Assembly: GCF_030813695.1 (NCBI RefSeq)
Contig: NZ_JAUSVA010000002.1
Location: 7,029,501 to 7,093,500 of the forward strand
Length of the DNA: 64,000 bases
DNA from: Kitasatospora herbaricolor
GTDB taxonomy: Bacteria > Actinomycetota > Actinomycetes > Streptomycetales > Streptomycetaceae
Direction of reading: 5' to 3'
In this document: in pieces, positions 25,501 to 32,625 of the stretch
How positions within the stretch are numbered: position 1 is the first letter of the stretch
Layout of the letters: each line of letters opens with the position of its first letter
Translations under genes and position numbers: made by a program
The notes under the pieces: model-generated
Seen by the model: the letters and a program-made list of their open reading frames with translations, nothing else
Databases searched by the model: none
Told to the model about the DNA's origin: nothing

Positions 25501-27635
25501 GTCGCGAGCCCGGCACCCGGCCGGCCCCCGCGGCCTACCGCCCCGAGCACGGCCGCGACCACGAACTGCGCGAGGCCGTCGGCGCCGTGCTGCCCGGTGT
25601 CAGCGGCTTCGGCAACTCCTGGAACAGCGACGGCACCTGGCACGTCCTGGGCAACCTGCGGACGATCGCCGCCCTGCTCGCCGCGGGCGCCCCGGGCTCC
25701 GACCCGACCAGCGCCGCGGGACAGGCCGTCGAAGGGCAGGCCGCCACCTGGACCACCGACCCCGAGCGGATCGCCCTGACCGGCGACAGCTCCTACTACG
25801 GCTGGGTCCAACTGCTCGGCCGAACCGGCCCGCTCGCCCTGGCGGCGGCCGGCCCGGCGACCACCCCGGAGCGCCGCGCCTCGCTCGCCCTGCTGATCAC
25901 CGAACTCAACGGCGGCGGCCTCGCCGGACGGGGCGCCACCCTGCGCGAGGTCACCCTCAGCGAGGCCCTCGACCCGGCCCGCAAGCGGGACGGGCACACC
26001 AAGCGGATCGGCCAGGTGCTGCGCCACGGCGACCGCACCGTCGTCGTCCTCGCCTGCTACCGCCACACCGACGACCAGGTGCACTGGCTGGCCCTGGACC
26101 ACGACCCGGCCGGCGGGTTCGGGCCGGTCGACCGATTCGGCATCCACCACGAGCGCCGTTTCGAGGAGCCGCTCCCCGCCGACTGGACGACCCGCTTCAC
26201 CGCCCTGCTGCGCGAGCACGGCGGCTACCCCTGGCAGCCCGGCCCGGCCGCCGCCTTCGGGGAGGCCACCGGCATCGGCGCCAACCGCGCCACCCTGCTG
26301 CTCAGCGCCCCGCCCGGCCTCTTCCAGTGGTACGGCAGCTTCCTGGACGCCGCCCTGCTCAAGCAGTTCGGCCTCCGCTCCACCGAGGCCGCCGCGGCCC
26401 GCGGCTGGCTCCGTTCGGTCGGCAGCGACGACCTGTACGCGGTCTGGACGGCGCTGCTGCCCGCCGACCCCGCCCGGCTCTGGAGCGACGGCCCCGACGC
26501 CGCCGCCGGCGCCGAGGAGTGGCTGCGCCGGATCGGACGCGTCGTCACCCTGCCCGCCGCCGCCCAGTCCACCGTCAGCGGCACCACCATCCAGGCCGTC
26601 GAGGCGATGCTCAACCCCGGGCGCACCGCCTGGCTCACCCGCACCACCCGCCAGCGGCTGCGCACCGTCCAGAACAGCACCGAGACGCAGCTCACCGCCG
26701 AGGACCCGAGCGCCGTCCCCGGCCGCAACGAGATCTCCGGAGCGGTCGAGGCGCTGCGCTGGCTCGCCTACCACCTGCCGTACGGGGACGAGCTGCGCCC
26801 GCACCTGCCGCTCGCCCTGGCCGCCCTGCGCAGCCGGCTCGCCGACCCGGGCCTGCTGCTCGACTACGACCTGACGCACACCGTCAAGGGCGAGCCGCTC
26901 GCCCCCGTGCTGCGCACCCACGCCGGGCTCCCCGAGCAGGGCGGCGCCGGCGCCGACGGGCTGGTCGCCTGCGGGGACGCCCTGGTGCTGGCCCCGGGAC
27001 GGGCCGTCGAGACGGCCTACCTCCGCCCGTCCGGGCTGAGCGGCGTGGACGACCCGGTGTTCGACCTGATCGGCGGTCTCTCCGTGGGCTACTGGTTCCA
27101 GACCGAGGGCCCGGCCCTGCGGGCGGTGCTGGGCGACGAGCTGCGCCGGCTGGTCGAGGACGGCGCCGGTACGGCGGCCGGCTGGGCGCAGGACCCGCAG
27201 CTCAGCGTGCCCGCGCTGGTCACCGAGGCGGCCGAGGCGCTCGGCCTGGGACAGGACGCCGCCGTGCTCTACCTCCAGCTGCTCGCCCTGCCCGACCCCA
27301 CCGACCGCAACGTCGCCCGCTGGACGGGCTGGAAGCCCGCCCGGCTGAAGAAGGCCCGCGCCGAACTCGCCGCCACCGACCTGGTGCTGAAGGCCCAGCG
27401 GGCCCGGGCCGGCCGCAGCCTCTTCCTGCCCGGCGGCTGGCAGGAGGCCCGCACCCCCGGGCTGCCGGCCGAGACCTGGAAGTCCGGCCTCTACGAGCTG
27501 CCGCACGGCCACGCGGTGCTGCCGCACCACCCCGTCCCCGAACTGTTCGCCCGCGCCTGGCAGCGCGTCCGTGACGGGGACACCCCCGGATACGAAGAAC
27601 TCCGCACCAACAAGCGCAAGAAGGGCCGCCGATGA
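22533..27635 (+). CDS. giant 1700-residue protein with C-terminal winged-helix domain, unknown function
   Basis: Second gene of the operon, coupled on both sides by ATGA overlaps. I do not recognise a catalytic domain and see no signal peptide or TM segment. The N-terminal third is alpha-helical and repeat-like (EVGRIFLEQGNQTYAGTFFGKAREAERTHGL). The centre is beta-rich and could hold a propeller-like sheet (LILARGDKAVVVGPQGVLLEHQLRVPDK; WISGYYHGGGDIAPASVPLPGG). Residues about 1575-1637 (LALPDPTDRNVARWTGWKPARLKKARAELAATDLVLKAQRARAGRSLFLPGGW) look like a winged helix-turn-helix. The end is basic (TNKRKKGRR). Relatives are sometimes annotated DNA-binding protein. In the E. coli cluster this place is held by a second DUF4132 protein. 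Confidence 0.85.
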   Translation: MSADHSGTSGYEGLLEAGAVLPAGTLAGAGRPGSAADVLTARSYAHPVLGERRVVRLVPAMLGPAEDLAADFLGLAPAAAPVEVGEVRQEALGFPAWALVHDPANGHHALALVKEMERLARQAKSKPGNAKEGFEALAVRLGRAVPQFLPTYCEEVGRIFLEQGNQTYAGTFFGKAREAERTHGLEIDEERLRAVFLEFALAGALTVKALRQYVKELAGRLDPGTAWQRFRQLCTERSAAGMAPYAGVAEDARSLIRAAGLDRAEHEQALLAELLASPAVDRAPGAFWKSWHGALIELARRDEAVRARLLEILPNPSGSEDKGEGDRAWLAVLAESGAEQLLTGPRPAGAEPAAAWLQRWSAHLGRGWRTRESCAATVALAGRMAERLRADGVPVDLLADRRRRSATELNLLDLLLAERVPVAAPPEDLSLDLSGWVSAGGPGRRDLAAVAADPRLRPALKAATPGVWTGRTDTDAGRAVASAPVLRELFVEWADDRADELLAARGLTGAQDLLLALRPHQGALTAANPAAAERIAGLDVAALLGRALRTGIADELGWPALDEGLRLLGVEESAVPGLGKGKAGLEGLLIDNAWPQLILARGDKAVVVGPQGVLLEHQLRVPDKLEHWQRPRFRYTDGELLVVWYHEGKQRAYWSNRPAEVFHLEGEWISGYYHGGGDIAPASVPLPGGGRASGGRALHAGDTVLPTEERLFSDGTGYWTVRRAAGRTVLTEHDPATGAAGRDSLPPLFAAGESAGELQPAQSRLFPLQPGLEDTPLGTDGTVLGSWVRTTAERLTVTGPDGRTAVLPGRGSRLTRPPVGLLRLPAEAEALLVEESDGLSLSLPDGGATRADRTTELKPGKPGGLAAAGTALVPPADHWHALRPRDEQSSKALRRVTDAQAAELIDAAWPVNLEPVAEKDQRWLTVQGVRRPLATEKRARSRVPVTAVAAVLPEIGHPLLAAGVAGLARIATDTLERAARFVPQPEAEARREPGTRPAPAAYRPEHGRDHELREAVGAVLPGVSGFGNSWNSDGTWHVLGNLRTIAALLAAGAPGSDPTSAAGQAVEGQAATWTTDPERIALTGDSSYYGWVQLLGRTGPLALAAAGPATTPERRASLALLITELNGGGLAGRGATLREVTLSEALDPARKRDGHTKRIGQVLRHGDRTVVVLACYRHTDDQVHWLALDHDPAGGFGPVDRFGIHHERRFEEPLPADWTTRFTALLREHGGYPWQPGPAAAFGEATGIGANRATLLLSAPPGLFQWYGSFLDAALLKQFGLRSTEAAAARGWLRSVGSDDLYAVWTALLPADPARLWSDGPDAAAGAEEWLRRIGRVVTLPAAAQSTVSGTTIQAVEAMLNPGRTAWLTRTTRQRLRTVQNSTETQLTAEDPSAVPGRNEISGAVEALRWLAYHLPYGDELRPHLPLALAALRSRLADPGLLLDYDLTHTVKGEPLAPVLRTHAGLPEQGGAGADGLVACGDALVLAPGRAVETAYLRPSGLSGVDDPVFDLIGGLSVGYWFQTEGPALRAVLGDELRRLVEDGAGTAAGWAQDPQLSVPALVTEAAEALGLGQDAAVLYLQLLALPDPTDRNVARWTGWKPARLKKARAELAATDLVLKAQRARAGRSLFLPGGWQEARTPGLPAETWKSGLYELPHGHAVLPHHPVPELFARAWQRVRDGDTPGYEELRTNKRKKGRR

Positions 27636-28810
27636 GCACCGCCGTCACCGAGACCGACCCCGGCACGGGCACCGCCCCCGCCGCCGTCCCCGCCGACCGC
27701 CAGGTCGTCCCGCCGGAGGAGAGGTACGCCGCCGAGCTGGAGTTCCTCGCCGCCCACGACAGCGGCCCCCGCCCGCCCGGCTGGCGGCTCACCCCGCGCG
27801 CGGTCGTCACCTTCGTGCTGGGCAGCGACGGCGAGAAGCTGAAGGCCGGGCGGCGTGGCCTGGTGATCGAGCAGAAGTTCGTCGGCGACCGCGCCCTGGT
27901 CGAGCGCTGCGTGGTCACCCTGGCGGGCGAGCGCGGCCTGCTGCTGGTCGGTGAGCCCGGCACCGCCAAGTCGATGCTCTCCGAACTGCTCGCCGCGGCC
28001 GTCTGCGGCACCAGCGCGCTGACCGTCCAGGGCACCGCCGGCACCACCGAGGACCAGCTCAAGTACGGCTGGAACTACGCCCTGCTGCTGGCCAAGGGCC
28101 CCAGCCGGGACGCCCTGGTGCCGTCCCCCGTGCTCACCGCGATGACGGCCGGCGCGGTGGCCCGGGTCGAGGAGGTCACCCGCTGCCTGCCCGAGGTGCA
28201 GGACGCGCTGGTCTCGCTGCTCTCGGAGCGCCGGATCGCGGTGCCCGAGCTGGCCGGCACCCCGGACGGGCAGTTGCACGCCGCCGCCGGGTTCACCCTG
28301 ATCGCCACCGCCAACCTGCGGGACAAGGGCGTCTCGGAGATGTCCGCCGCGCTCAAGCGCCGGTTCAACTTCGAGACGGTCGGCCCGATCGGCAGCCTCG
28401 CCGCCGAGGTCGAGCTGGTGCGCCGGCGGTCCACCGCCGCCGTCGCCCGGGCCGGCGCCGCCTACGCCGTGGACGACGCCGTGCTGGAGGCCCTGGTCAC
28501 CGCCTTCCGCGACCTGCGCACCGGCCGCTCCACCGAGGGCTGGGACGTCGAGCGGCCGTCGACGGTGATGAGCACCGCCGAGGCCGTCTCGGTGGCCACC
28601 GCCCTCGGCGTCTCCGCCGCCTACCTGCCCGGCACGGGCGACCTGCTCGGCCGGCTGCCCGGCCAGCTGATCGGCGTGGTCCGCAAGGACGACCCGGCCG
28701 ACGCCGCCCGGCTGCTCGGCTACTGGGACGGCCCGGTCCGCCGCCGGGCCGAGCAGGGCGCCGCCACCTGGCGCACCCTGTGGGACCTGCGCTCGGCACT
28801 GGAGGACTGA
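27632..28810 (+). CDS. MoxR family AAA+ ATPase
   Basis: A 392-residue AAA+ ATPase of the MoxR clade. Walker A is GEPGTAKS (107-114), sensor 1 is ATAN (225-228) and the arginine-finger region is KRRFNFE (242-248). The Walker B equivalent is VARVEE (176-181), with Glu at the usual Asp position, so Mg coordination may differ. The arrangement GPS-RDALVPSPVLTAM and EVQDALVSLLSERRIAVP is typical of MoxR. MoxR ATPases act as chaperone-like remodellers with VWA partners; the VWA protein is coded by the next gene. ATG overlaps the upstream stop. Confidence 0.92.
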   Translation: MSTAVTETDPGTGTAPAAVPADRQVVPPEERYAAELEFLAAHDSGPRPPGWRLTPRAVVTFVLGSDGEKLKAGRRGLVIEQKFVGDRALVERCVVTLAGERGLLLVGEPGTAKSMLSELLAAAVCGTSALTVQGTAGTTEDQLKYGWNYALLLAKGPSRDALVPSPVLTAMTAGAVARVEEVTRCLPEVQDALVSLLSERRIAVPELAGTPDGQLHAAAGFTLIATANLRDKGVSEMSAALKRRFNFETVGPIGSLAAEVELVRRRSTAAVARAGAAYAVDDAVLEALVTAFRDLRTGRSTEGWDVERPSTVMSTAEAVSVATALGVSAAYLPGTGDLLGRLPGQLIGVVRKDDPADAARLLGYWDGPVRRRAEQGAATWRTLWDLRSALED

Positions 28811-28815
28811 ACGCG

Positions 28816-31800
28816 ATGAGCACGGCAGCAACCCGCACCCCCGCCGGCCCGGTCGGCGCCGGGCCGGCGGGCGACGCCCGGCACACCGTCGAGACCGAGG
28901 CGGCCCGGCTGGCCTCCTCCGGCGTCGACCGCCCCGGCCCCTACCTGATCGGCGTCCGGCACCACGCGCCGTCGGTCGCCGCCGTGGTGCCCGCCCTGCT
29001 GGACGCGGCGCGGCCGGACGTCCTGCTGGTCGAGCTGCCGAGCGAGTTCCAGCCCTGGCTGGCCTGGCTGGCCGACGAGGACACCCGGGCCCCCGTCGCG
29101 CTGGCCGCCGCGCCGGCCACCGGCGGGGAGGACGGCGCCGGGCCGGCCTTCTACCCCTTCGCCGACTTCTCGCCGGAGCTGGCCGCGCTGCGCTGGGCGG
29201 CCCGCAACGGCGTGGAGGCGCTCGCCTGCGACCTGCCCCTCGCCCATCGCGAGGAGCACCGCCGCGCCGGCGGGCCGGCCGGCGGGCCCGGTGTGGCCGA
29301 GGCCCTGCGGGCCCGGCTCACCGGCCGCCCCGACGAGGACCTCTGGGACCGCCTGGTGGAGACCGCCGCGCCGGGCTCCACCCCCGAGGCGGTCCGCCGG
29401 GCGGCTCTGCTGGTCGGCTGGGCCCTGCGCCGGGACGCCGAGGGCGACGGCCACGCGCCGGGCAGCGGCGTGGACCCGTACGACCTGCGGCGCGAGGCCT
29501 GGATGCGGGAGCGGATCGCCGAGGCGACCGCCGGCGGGCGCCGGGTCGCGGCCGTGATCGGCGCCTTCCACGCCCCCGCGCTGCTCGACGCGCACCAGCC
29601 CGCGCCCGGGACCGAACCGGCGGGGACCGAACCGGCTGGGACCGAGCCGGGCGGGACCGAACCGGCCGGGCCGGGGGAGGGCCGTGGCGCCGCCGCCCCC
29701 GACCTGCCCGCCGCCCCCGACGCCGGGCACGTCGTCTCGCTGATCCCCTACACCTACCCGCTGCTCGACGCCCGGTCCGGCTACCCCGCCGGCATCCGTG
29801 ACCCCGAGTGGCAGCACGCCGTGCTCGACGCCGGCGGCGACCCGGCCCGGCTGGCGGACGCCCTCACCCTGGCCGCCGTCCGGATCTGCGAGGCGCTGCG
29901 CGGTCAGGACCACCCCGCCGGGCCCGCCGACGGCCGCGAGATCGTCCGCCTCGCCGGGGACCTCGCCCGGCTGCGCGGCCTGCCCGGCGGCGGCCGGGGC
30001 GAACTCGTCGAGGCCGTCCAAACGGTTCTGGCCCAGGGCGAACCGCTGGGCCGGGGCCGCGCCGTCGCCGCCGCCCTGGAGCAGGTGCTGGTCGGCAGCC
30101 GCACCGGGCGCCCCACCCCGGGCGCGCCCCGCAGTGGCCTGGCCCCCGCCGTCGAGGCCCTGCTCGCCGAACTCGGCCTGCCGGGCCCGGCCGACGGCGC
30201 GGACACCCCCACCGGGGCCCGGACGACCACTGCGAGGGGTACCGGCGCCCGGGCCGGCGACGGGACGGGACCGCGCGAGCTGCGGCTCGACCCGCTGCGC
30301 TCCGCCCTCGACCGCCGCCGCGAACTGCTGCTGCGCCGGCTGGAGGCCTGCGGCGTCCCCTACGGGGAGAGCGTCGCGACCTCCGGGGCCGGCGGGCTGG
30401 AGGCCCTCGGCACCCGCTGGCGGGTGCACTGGACGCCGGCCGTCGCCGCCATGCTCACGGTCGCCGGGATGCGGGGCGTCACCCCGGCCCAGGCCGCCGA
30501 GGGCGCCCTGCGCGAGCGTCTCCGCCGGGAGGCCGAGGGCGAGGGGACGACCGCCCGGCAGGCCGTCCAGGGCCTGGCCGACGCGGCCGCCTGCGGGCTG
30601 CCCGTACTGGCCGACAGCCGGCTCGCCCAGCTCGCCGACCTGCTGCCCGCCACCGGCACCCTGCCCGAACTCCTGGAGGCGCTCGCCCTGCTGGACCGGC
30701 TGGCCGCCGGGCACATCGCCGGGCTGGAGCCGGCCGACGAGCGCACCCGGGCCGTCGCCGAGGTCGCCGAGCTGCTGACCGTCGCCGCCGTCCGGCAGTT
30801 GGAGGGCCTGGGCGGCTCCGACGACCCGGCCGACGCCCGGGCCCTGCTCGAACTGGCCCGCCGGGCCGACGAGTCCGGCGGGGTCCGGCTCGCGCACACG
30901 GTCGCCCGGCTGGCCACCGACGGCACCCCGCTGATCCGTGGCGCCGCCGGGGCCGTCCAGGTGCTGCTCGGGCAGCGCCCGCCCGCCGCCTTCGGCGACC
31001 GGGCGGCCTCCTGGGTGGACGGCGCCACCGATGCCGACTCCCGGCGCACCCTGGCCCGGGCGCTCACCGGCCTGCTCAGCGCCGCCGAGGGGCTGCTCAA
31101 CACCGCCCCCGGCGTCCTCGAACCGCTGCTGGAGCGGGTCACCGCCCTGCCGGACACCGCCTTCCTGGACCGCCTGCCCGCTCTGCGCGGCGGCTTCGAC
31201 ACCCTCAGCCCGGCGGCCCGCGACCGGCTGCTCGCCCTGGTCGAGGAGCGCCTCGGCGAACGCGTCGACGCCCTGCCCGACACCCTCGACCCGGCGCTGC
31301 TCGCCGCCTGGACCAGGGCCGACCTGGTGGCCCGGCGGGCCCTGCAGGCCCGCGGCCTGCTCACCGCCCCGGCCCCGGAGGCCGCCGGGCCCCAGCCCGG
31401 GGTCGCCGCCGCGGTGCCCGCGATCACGCCGGTTCCCGTCATCACCTCCGTGCCGGTCACCGCTCCCGTTCCCGTGCCCGGTGCCACCGCGGTGCCGGCG
31501 CCCGTTCCCGCCGCCGCCGAGCTGGCGCCCGCCGACCGCTGGCGGCTGCTGCTCGGCCGTCCCGGCAGCCGGGGCCTGAGCGGCCGCTCCGCCCGCCTCG
31601 CCACCGCCCTCGACGAGCTCTACGGCACCGGCCGCGGCGAAGGCTCCGGCGCGGACGCCGCGCCCGGCCGGGGCGGCGGGCGGGAGGCCCCCTACCCGGG
31701 CGTGCGCGAGTGGTCCGAGGAGCTGGCCGCGCTGTTCGGGGCCGGCATCCGAGAGGAGGTGCTGGCCGCCGCCGTCGAGCACGGCCGCACCGACGCCCTC

Positions 31801-32625
31801 GCGGCCATCGACCCCGACGCGGTCCGGCCCTCCGTCGACCTGCTGCGCACCGTCCTGGACCACGCCGGCGGGCTGCCCGAGGCCCGGCTCGCCGCCCTGC
31901 GCCCGCTGGTCCGGCGGCTGGTGGAGGAGCTGACCCGGGAGCTGGCGACCACCCTGCGCCCCGCGCTGACCGGGATCAGCGTGCCCCGTCCCAGCAGCCG
32001 CCCCGGCGGCGGCCTCGACCTGAACCGCACCATCCGGGCCAACCTCGCCACGGCCCGCCCGGGCCCGGACGGCGGCACGCTGATCGTCCCCGAGCGGCCG
32101 GTCTTCCGGACCAAGGCCCGGAAGGCCTCCGACTGGCGGCTGATCCTGGTCGTCGACGTCTCCGGCTCGATGGAGGCGTCCACCGTCTGGGCGGCCCTGA
32201 CCGCCTCGATCCTGGCCGGGGTGCCCTCGCTGAGCACCCACTTCGTGGCCTTCTCCACCGAGATCGTCGACCTGACCGAGCGGGTGGACGACCCGCTCGG
32301 CCTGCTGCTGGAGGTCCGGGTCGGCGGTGGCACGCACATCGCGGCGGGCCTGCGGTACGCGCAGAGCCTGGTCACCGTGCCCTCGCGGACGCTGGTCGCG
32401 GTGATCAGCGACTTCGAGGAGGGCTACCCCCTCGGCGGCCTGCTGGCGCGGACCCGCGCCCTGGTCGGCGCCGGCTGCCACCTGCTGGGCTGCGCGGCCC
32501 TGGACGACGCCGGGCGCGCCCGGTACTCGAAGGCGGTGGCCGGGCAACTGGTCGCCGCCGGCATGCCCGTGGCGGCGCTCAGCCCGCTGGAACTGGCCCG
32601 CTGGGTGGGGGAGAAGATCCGATGA
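28816..32625 (+). CDS. DUF5682-VWA fusion protein
   Basis: A 1269-residue protein. Residues 1-1000 match the DUF5682 pattern, starting with YLIGVRHHAPSVAAVVPALLDAARPDVLLVELPSEF (a TIKI/ChaN-like His and Glu arrangement) and HREEHRRAGG. The C-terminal 165 residues are a von Willebrand A domain with intact MIDAS: DVSGSM with Asp 1114, Thr in GGGTHIAAG, and D in VISDFEEG. A disordered linker (PVPAPVPAAAE) separates the parts, and an earlier low-complexity segment holds PAGTE repeats. In E. coli these two domains seem to be separate genes (yehM and yehP), so this is a fusion. GGAGGACTGAACGCG precedes the ATG, five bases after the ATPase stop. Confidence 0.88.
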   Translation: MSTAATRTPAGPVGAGPAGDARHTVETEAARLASSGVDRPGPYLIGVRHHAPSVAAVVPALLDAARPDVLLVELPSEFQPWLAWLADEDTRAPVALAAAPATGGEDGAGPAFYPFADFSPELAALRWAARNGVEALACDLPLAHREEHRRAGGPAGGPGVAEALRARLTGRPDEDLWDRLVETAAPGSTPEAVRRAALLVGWALRRDAEGDGHAPGSGVDPYDLRREAWMRERIAEATAGGRRVAAVIGAFHAPALLDAHQPAPGTEPAGTEPAGTEPGGTEPAGPGEGRGAAAPDLPAAPDAGHVVSLIPYTYPLLDARSGYPAGIRDPEWQHAVLDAGGDPARLADALTLAAVRICEALRGQDHPAGPADGREIVRLAGDLARLRGLPGGGRGELVEAVQTVLAQGEPLGRGRAVAAALEQVLVGSRTGRPTPGAPRSGLAPAVEALLAELGLPGPADGADTPTGARTTTARGTGARAGDGTGPRELRLDPLRSALDRRRELLLRRLEACGVPYGESVATSGAGGLEALGTRWRVHWTPAVAAMLTVAGMRGVTPAQAAEGALRERLRREAEGEGTTARQAVQGLADAAACGLPVLADSRLAQLADLLPATGTLPELLEALALLDRLAAGHIAGLEPADERTRAVAEVAELLTVAAVRQLEGLGGSDDPADARALLELARRADESGGVRLAHTVARLATDGTPLIRGAAGAVQVLLGQRPPAAFGDRAASWVDGATDADSRRTLARALTGLLSAAEGLLNTAPGVLEPLLERVTALPDTAFLDRLPALRGGFDTLSPAARDRLLALVEERLGERVDALPDTLDPALLAAWTRADLVARRALQARGLLTAPAPEAAGPQPGVAAAVPAITPVPVITSVPVTAPVPVPGATAVPAPVPAAAELAPADRWRLLLGRPGSRGLSGRSARLATALDELYGTGRGEGSGADAAPGRGGGREAPYPGVREWSEELAALFGAGIREEVLAAAVEHGRTDALAAIDPDAVRPSVDLLRTVLDHAGGLPEARLAALRPLVRRLVEELTRELATTLRPALTGISVPRPSSRPGGGLDLNRTIRANLATARPGPDGGTLIVPERPVFRTKARKASDWRLILVVDVSGSMEASTVWAALTASILAGVPSLSTHFVAFSTEIVDLTERVDDPLGLLLEVRVGGGTHIAAGLRYAQSLVTVPSRTLVAVISDFEEGYPLGGLLARTRALVGAGCHLLGCAALDDAGRARYSKAVAGQLVAAGMPVAALSPLELARWVGEKIR
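29608..29667 (+). repeat. four 15-bp repeats coding GTEPA units
   Basis: Four consecutive 15-bp units of the form GGGACCGARCCGGSN (29608, 29623, 29638, 29653) code GTEPA, GTEPA, GTEPG and GTEPA inside the DUF5682-VWA protein. They probably form a flexible loop; the copy number could vary between strains. Confidence 0.8.

Noticed and set aside
22374..27530. 1718-residue open frame on the minus strand opposite the giant operon gene
   Set aside because: It is a third-position shadow of a GC-rich gene: low-complexity Gly/Ala/Arg/Gln sequence without domains, while the plus strand fits the operon with ATGA overlaps.
28720..32547. 1275-residue open frame on the minus strand opposite the DUF5682-VWA gene
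   Set aside because: Gly/Gln/Arg-rich without domains; the plus strand has a full VWA MIDAS and correct spacing.
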